A stretch of 9,506 bases of DNA from Bacteroidales bacterium. GTDB lineage: Bacteria > Bacteroidota > Bacteroidia > Bacteroidales > F082. The stretch is taken from the NCBI GenBank assembly GCA_020853175.1, contig JADYZK010000088.1, forward strand, positions 1 through 9,506, given 5' to 3'. How positions within the stretch are numbered: position 1 is the first letter of the stretch; each line of letters starts with the position of its first letter. The translations under genes were made by a program, and so were the position numbers. Below the pieces are notes generated by a model. It was not told where the DNA came from, ran no database searches, and was given only the letters and a program-made list of their open reading frames with translations. Shown here one piece after another: positions 5,620-9,506 of the stretch.

Positions 5620-7335
5620 ATGCCTATGACAATAGCAGAATTAAAACAGCTTAAGGAAAGTGAAGACAAGGTTGAATTTAAAGCAGCCACTCACAACTTC
5701 TCATATGCCGGAAGCGAACATAAAGAACAAGAAGAAAGACGCAGGTGCTTTTTAGGTTATGTGGTCGCATTCGCCAACGAAGGTGGCGGCATGTTGGTTT
5801 TAGGCATGGCAGATAAAGCCCCACACGATGTTGTCGGTAGCGATTTTGCACATGGTAAAATTGGAGCATTGGAAGATGAAACCTACAGCCGATTGGGCAT
5901 CAGGGTTCGCATGGAAGAACTCTATGAAAATGGATTGCGGGTTTTAATTGCTCATATTCCAACAAGGCCTGTTGGCAAGATGATGAAGTTTGAAGGAGTG
6001 CCATTGATGAGGGTTGGTGAAAGTTTACGCAATATGAGTGATGAAGAAATGTTTGCCATACTTTCAGAACAAGAACCCGATTTCTCCGCCAAATTTTGCG
6101 AAGGCATCGGCATAGCCGATTTGGACGAATCGGCCATCAAAAAAATGAAAGAAAGTTATGCCCGTAAACAAAAGAATCCGGGCTTTTTGCAACTCAGCAC
6201 CGAGCAGGTTTTAACCGATTTAAAATTGCTTGACAATGGTAAGCTCACCTATGCAGCCTTGATTTTATTGGCTAAAAAAGAAGTCATTCATGCTAAGCTT
6301 CCACAAAGCAAAACCATTTGGGAATTTCGCAACAGTGAAGCACAAATTCACCACGATAGCCGTGAGGTAATTGATGAACCATTATTTATTGCTATAGACA
6401 GCATTTGGAAACTCATTAATCAACCTACACTCAACAAGAAATACCCTATACAATCGGGAGCTTATATTTTTGATTTGTATGGTTTTAACGAAGAAGTGAT
6501 TCGTGAAGCCGTTCTCAATGCCATTGCCCACCGAGATTATACCATTACCAGCGAAGCAGTTGTTAAGCAATATCCCAACAAAATTATCATTACCAACCCA
6601 GGCGGTTTCCCCAAAGGCGTAACCATTGAAAATATTCTTACCATAAGCAGCACACCCAGAAGTCGCTTAATGACAGAGATTTTAGAAAAGACCGGATTAG
6701 TGGAACGCAGTGGTCAGGGAGTAGATAAGATATTCTCCATCACACTATCCGAAGGCAAAGCCGAACCTGATTATAAGAATTCGGATATGTTTCAGGTTTC
6801 GCTTACCCTACGAACTGAAATTATTGACAAGGCATTTCATGTTTTCGTAAGTCAATATCAAAACAGCGAGAAAGAACCCAAGTTGGGCGTTGAGCAAATT
6901 ATTACGCTTTGCAAAATACGGAACGGCATATTCCAAAACCTGAAAGCCGAAATTGTAGGCCAGTTAGAAAAATCGGGGCTAATCGAAAAAATTTCAGGAC
7001 ATACCAATCGCTATACTTTATCGCAAGAATACCATGCATTGGTAAATGATGGTTTGAAGATTGGCAAAAGGTATTTAGTGAAAGAGATAGAACTCATTCT
7101 GCTGGCATTGCAAGGAAACGCTTTGAAGATTGGCGATTTAGAAGATTTACTGAAAGACTCACTGTCAAGAAATCAGATAAACTATTTAAAGATGAAACTT
7201 ATGGAAGATGAGGTGCTAAAAGTAGAAGGAAAGATAAAGGGTGCCCGATATTCTATTGCTGACAAGTATGCTGATTTAAGAGGTGATGTTTTACTAAGTG
7301 CAGTTATAACAGAACTAAGAGGTAAATATGAATAA
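5620..7335 (+). CDS. AlbA_2/Schlafen-like domain protein with RecG-C-like ATPase region
   Basis: The 571-residue protein has an N-terminal AlbA_2 (Schlafen-like, putative nucleic-acid-binding) domain at about residues 12-145: VEFKAATHNF, then LGYVVAFANEGGGMLVLGMAD. A middle region (about 200-400) resembles the ATPase-like domain often named RecG C-terminal: EEVIREAVLNAIAHRDYT (E292-T308, with E296 and N300), NPGGFPKG (N326 on), TPRSRLM and ERSGQGVDKIF (G365, G367). The last 170 residues look like one or two winged-helix units. Such proteins are often annotated as putative transcriptional regulators or ATP-binding proteins; they are not RecG helicases, since no helicase motifs are present. It follows the hairpin gap and may be separately regulated; the start ATG 5620 has no clear ribosome binding site, and ATG 5626 is an alternative. 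Related genes accompany many type I loci. A role as regulator or defence ATPase is inference. Confidence 0.88.
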   Translation: MPMTIAELKQLKESEDKVEFKAATHNFSYAGSEHKEQEERRRCFLGYVVAFANEGGGMLVLGMADKAPHDVVGSDFAHGKIGALEDETYSRLGIRVRMEELYENGLRVLIAHIPTRPVGKMMKFEGVPLMRVGESLRNMSDEEMFAILSEQEPDFSAKFCEGIGIADLDESAIKKMKESYARKQKNPGFLQLSTEQVLTDLKLLDNGKLTYAALILLAKKEVIHAKLPQSKTIWEFRNSEAQIHHDSREVIDEPLFIAIDSIWKLINQPTLNKKYPIQSGAYIFDLYGFNEEVIREAVLNAIAHRDYTITSEAVVKQYPNKIIITNPGGFPKGVTIENILTISSTPRSRLMTEILEKTGLVERSGQGVDKIFSITLSEGKAEPDYKNSDMFQVSLTLRTEIIDKAFHVFVSQYQNSEKEPKLGVEQIITLCKIRNGIFQNLKAEIVGQLEKSGLIEKISGHTNRYTLSQEYHALVNDGLKIGKRYLVKEIELILLALQGNALKIGDLEDLLKDSLSRNQINYLKMKLMEDEVLKVEGKIKGARYSIADKYADLRGDVLLSAVITELRGKYE

Positions 7336-7618
7336 GCAGCTAATTGTCTATATGCCGTTAATGATTCTCTGTATGCTAAAGTTAAATGAGCTAAAGAAGA
7401 TGCTAAAAGCGCAGGTGCTATTCTTTGTATTGCAGCTACTAGAGATAGTGCAAGTAATACGCAAACACTTAAACATGCTGAATATCAGCACCTTAGAACG
7501 ATGCCTGCCTGAGTTTCAATTCTCTGTATCGGGATCCGGATTCTTTGTATTGGTTTCGGCACCGGGCAAATTCAATTCTCTGTATCGGGCATCCGGTTCT
7601 CTAAAAATGAAAAAATAA
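7328..7618 (+). CDS. Doubtful small ORF between the AlbA_2 gene and hsdR
   Basis: A 96-codon ORF runs from an ATG that overlaps the AlbA_2 stop by 8 bp to a TAA whose last A is the first base of the hsdR ATG (TAATG). Overlaps at both ends would suit translational coupling into hsdR. Against it, the product is unbalanced: a Leu/Met/Val-rich N-terminal half with no recognisable domain, and a Ser/Phe/Gly-rich end formed by short DNA repeats. The first half also covers a different frame (+1 phase) that looks more like real protein. I do not recognise it. It may be a chance ORF kept open only to carry ribosomes to hsdR, or a recent overprinted remnant. Confidence 0.22.
   Translation: MNKQLIVYMPLMILCMLKLNELKKMLKAQVLFFVLQLLEIVQVIRKHLNMLNISTLERCLPEFQFSVSGSGFFVLVSAPGKFNSLYRASGSLKMKK
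7336..7512 (+). pseudogene. Possible broken reading frame in phase with the AlbA_2 gene
   Basis: Reading past the AlbA_2 stop (TAA at 7333-7335) in the same frame gives protein-like sequence: CLYAVNDSLYAKVK, a TGA at 7387-7389, then AKEDAKSAGAILCIAATRD and a further 20 or so balanced residues ending at TGA 7510-7512. Codon choice (GCT, AAA, GAT, GAA) looks like that of a real gene, in contrast to the overlapping 96-codon ORF. It could be the end of a lost gene, or a former C-terminal extension of the AlbA_2 protein cut by two stop codons. The family is not recognised. Confidence 0.3.
7364..7585 (+). repeat. Five scattered copies of an 11-bp motif ATTCTYTGTAT
   Basis: The motif occurs at 7364-7374, 7420-7430, 7519-7529, 7540-7550 and 7575-7585; three copies carry C and two carry T at the variable position. 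Start-to-start spacings are 56, 99, 21 and 35 bp, with 56 appearing again between the third and fifth copies. All copies face the same way and lie between the AlbA_2 stop and the hsdR start. The irregular spacing rules out a CRISPR array. It may be a degraded minisatellite or a cluster of binding sites. Confidence 0.55.
7515..7596 (+). repeat. Long direct repeat pair just upstream of hsdR
   Basis: TTCAATTCTCTGTATCGGG (19 bases) occurs exactly at 7515-7533 and 7571-7589. Both copies continue with ATCCGG (7534-7539 and 7591-7596), the second after one inserted C. The period is 56 bp and the second copy ends 21 bp before the hsdR start codon. The pair includes two of the five 11-bp motif copies. 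The first copy also holds the 8-bp palindrome ATCCGGAT (7534-7541). Confidence 0.75.
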
Positions 7619-9506
7619 TGGAAACACCAAGTTTGAAAGAAGACCACATCAGCCAGATTCCGGCATTGCAAATGTTGGTGAATTTGGGTTATACCTATTT
7701 AAGTCCGGCAGAAGCCGACAGGCAAAGAGGTAGCAAGACCACCAATGTGCTGCTGGAAGACGTATTGCGGAAACAACTGAAGGAAATCAACAGCATCAGG
7801 GTAAGTGCCACCAAAACCAGCATTTTCACAGATGAAAATATAGAACGGGGCATATTGGCATTGAAAAACCTACCCATGAACGAAGGCTACATTGCAGCCA
7901 GTGAAAAAGCATACAACCTGCTCACTTTAGGTCAGGCTTTGGAGCAAAGTGTAGATGGCGATAAAAAAAGTTTTACGCTTCAATACATCGACTGGAAAAA
8001 CATTGGTAACAATGTGTTTCATGTAACCGAAGAATTCAGCGTGATGCGAAGCACCAGCAAAGAGCATTACCGCCCCGATTTGGTGTTATTTGTCAATGGT
8101 ATTCCGCTTTGCATCATCGAGTGCAAACGCCCTGACATGAAAGAGCCACTAAAACAGGCTATCAGTCAAACCCTAAGGAATCAGCAGGAAGATGGCATTA
8201 GGAGTTTGTATGTTTACTCTCAATTACTGCTTTGTATTTCTTCCAATGATGCAGTTTACGGCAGTAATGATACAAAACCCGAATTTTTCGCAAAATGGGT
8301 TGAAAAGTTTAGCAGTGATAAAGAGGAAGCAGAATATAAATCCAAATTAAAAGAGTTAAAGAATAAACCATTATCTCAAAAACAAACGGATGAATTGTTT
8401 GCTGACCGATTTAAATATGTCAGGAATTATTTCGATGATTTAAACAAGGAAGAAATACAACCAACTGTTCAGGATGAGTATTTGTATAGCCTATGCCGCC
8501 CCGAAAGACTAATGGATTTAGCCTTCAACTTTATTTTGTTTGAAAATGGAGTTAAAAAAATTACCCGTTATCAACAGTTTTTCGCCATCAAAAAATCCAT
8601 GCAACGCATTAAACATGTTGAAAATGGAAAACGCAAAGGCGGTGTAATATGGCATACACAAGGAAGTGGAAAGTCATTAACGATGGTTATGCTGGCTCAA
8701 GCCATTGCCATGGAACCGAGTATTCGCAATCCCAAAATAGTATTGGTAACAGACAGAACCGATTTGGATAATCAAATTACCAGTACATTCAGGAAGTGTG
8801 GCAAGTTTGTAGAAAACGCCACCACAGGTCAACGATTGGTAGAATTACTGGAAAGCAAAAGCGATGCAGTGGTTACCACCATCATCAACAAATTTGTGGC
8901 AGCAGTAAAGAAAATCAATCAACCGTTAGAAAGCCACGACATCTTTGTTCTGGTGGATGAAGGTCACCGCACCCAACACGGAACTTTCAATGTGGACATG
9001 CAGAAAACATTGCCTAATGCATGTTTCATTGCGATGACCGGAACACCGCTTTTCAAGAAAGACAAAAGCACCGCAGCAAAGTTTGGTGGTGTTATTGATG
9101 CTTACACCGTTGACCAGGCTGTGAAAGACAAAGCAGTTGTTCCATTGTTGTATGAAGGTCGTTTGGCATTGCAAGATGTGAATGCAAGTCCGATTGATAC
9201 TTTTTTCGGAATGGTTTCAGAGCCATTAACCGAATACCAAAAAGTTGACATCAAGAAAAAATTTGCTCGTTACGACCACTTAAATTCAGCCGAGCAAAAA
9301 ATGAGAATGATTGCTTGGGACATTAGCTATCATTTCCGTGACAACTGGCAAGGTAAAACACCATTTAAAGGTCAGTTGGTTTGCGATAAAAAGGTGAATG
9401 CGATTAAATACAAAGAGTATTTGGATGAAATAGGTATTGTAAGCAGTAAAGTCTTGATTTCATCTATTGATGAACGGGAGGGTGAAGAAAGTGCTTATGA
9501 GAAGTC
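7618..9506 (+). CDS. hsdR: Type I restriction endonuclease subunit R (3' truncated by window end)
   Basis: HsdR supplies the nuclease and the ATP-driven translocase of the type I enzyme. 629 codons are present and the frame is open to the window edge, so the C-terminal part lies beyond. The nuclease site of the PD-(D/E)xK type is visible: RPDLVLFVNGIPLCIIECKRP-like sequence with D154, E168 and K170. A YQQFFAIKKSMQRI stretch (from about 8569) leads into the superfamily 2 motor: Walker A TQGSGKS (K352, 8656-8676), motif Ia TDRTDLDNQI, motif II DEGH (D447, 8956-8967) and motif III MTGTP (M473 on). Only the first RecA-like domain and the beginning of the second part are inside. Start ATG 7618 gives the expected N-terminus with LVNLGYTYLSPAEADR close after it. 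No ribosome binding site is evident. Placement after four accessory genes separates it from hsdM and hsdS. Confidence 0.96.
   Translation, partial: METPSLKEDHISQIPALQMLVNLGYTYLSPAEADRQRGSKTTNVLLEDVLRKQLKEINSIRVSATKTSIFTDENIERGILALKNLPMNEGYIAASEKAYNLLTLGQALEQSVDGDKKSFTLQYIDWKNIGNNVFHVTEEFSVMRSTSKEHYRPDLVLFVNGIPLCIIECKRPDMKEPLKQAISQTLRNQQEDGIRSLYVYSQLLLCISSNDAVYGSNDTKPEFFAKWVEKFSSDKEEAEYKSKLKELKNKPLSQKQTDELFADRFKYVRNYFDDLNKEEIQPTVQDEYLYSLCRPERLMDLAFNFILFENGVKKITRYQQFFAIKKSMQRIKHVENGKRKGGVIWHTQGSGKSLTMVMLAQAIAMEPSIRNPKIVLVTDRTDLDNQITSTFRKCGKFVENATTGQRLVELLESKSDAVVTTIINKFVAAVKKINQPLESHDIFVLVDEGHRTQHGTFNVDMQKTLPNACFIAMTGTPLFKKDKSTAAKFGGVIDAYTVDQAVKDKAVVPLLYEGRLALQDVNASPIDTFFGMVSEPLTEYQKVDIKKKFARYDHLNSAEQKMRMIAWDISYHFRDNWQGKTPFKGQLVCDKKVNAIKYKEYLDEIGIVSSKVLISSIDEREGEESAYEK

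Noticed and set aside
5620..7335. RecG helicase
   Set aside because: Only the RecG-C-named ATPase-like region is present; there are no Walker A or DEAD-box helicase motifs, and the N-terminus is AlbA_2.
7364..7585. CRISPR array
   Set aside because: The repeated unit is only 11-19 bp and spacings are irregular (56, 99, 21, 35); no spacer-like pattern and no cas gene.

Overview
The window looks like one co-directional, tightly packed defence operon on the + strand from a member of the Bacteroidota. Three things suggest this phylum: moderate to low GC with many A-rich lysine and glutamate codons, start codons without clear Shine-Dalgarno sequences, and the general look of the Hsd proteins. This is inference from reading; no taxonomic search was possible.

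Layout. The backbone is a type I restriction-modification locus. A 5'-truncated hsdM (methyltransferase, 3-1322) is followed after 2 bp by a dinD-like gene (1325-2185). That gene overlaps hsdS (specificity subunit, 2182-3432) by 4 bp. Seven bp after hsdS comes a two-gene module: a CD-NTase with an apparently intact active site and an AGS-C-type C-terminal domain (3440-4741), and a two-TM SLATT-type membrane protein (4757-5314). Together they look like a minimal CBASS-type signalling/effector pair. A small DUF2188-type protein (5322-5561) comes next. After a 58-bp gap carrying a perfect 9-bp inverted repeat comes an AlbA_2/Schlafen-like protein with a RecG-C-like ATPase region (5620-7335). A 282-bp stretch (7336-7617) then holds short repeats, a broken reading frame in phase with the preceding gene, and a doubtful small ORF. 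hsdR, the restriction/translocase subunit, starts at 7618 and runs off the window end with no stop.

How the parts may work together. HsdM and HsdS would form the modification enzyme, and HsdR would add ATP-dependent translocation and cleavage of unmodified DNA. The CD-NTase would make a nucleotide second messenger that triggers the SLATT membrane protein, a plausible abortive second layer if restriction fails. DinD, DUF2188 and the AlbA_2 protein are accessory genes of uncertain role here. A complete cyclic-nucleotide module nested between hsdS and hsdR is the most notable feature. It is also clearly more AT-rich than the surrounding hsdM, AlbA_2 and hsdR segments, which suggests separate acquisition. 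No rRNA, tRNA, CRISPR array, transposase or integrase was seen.
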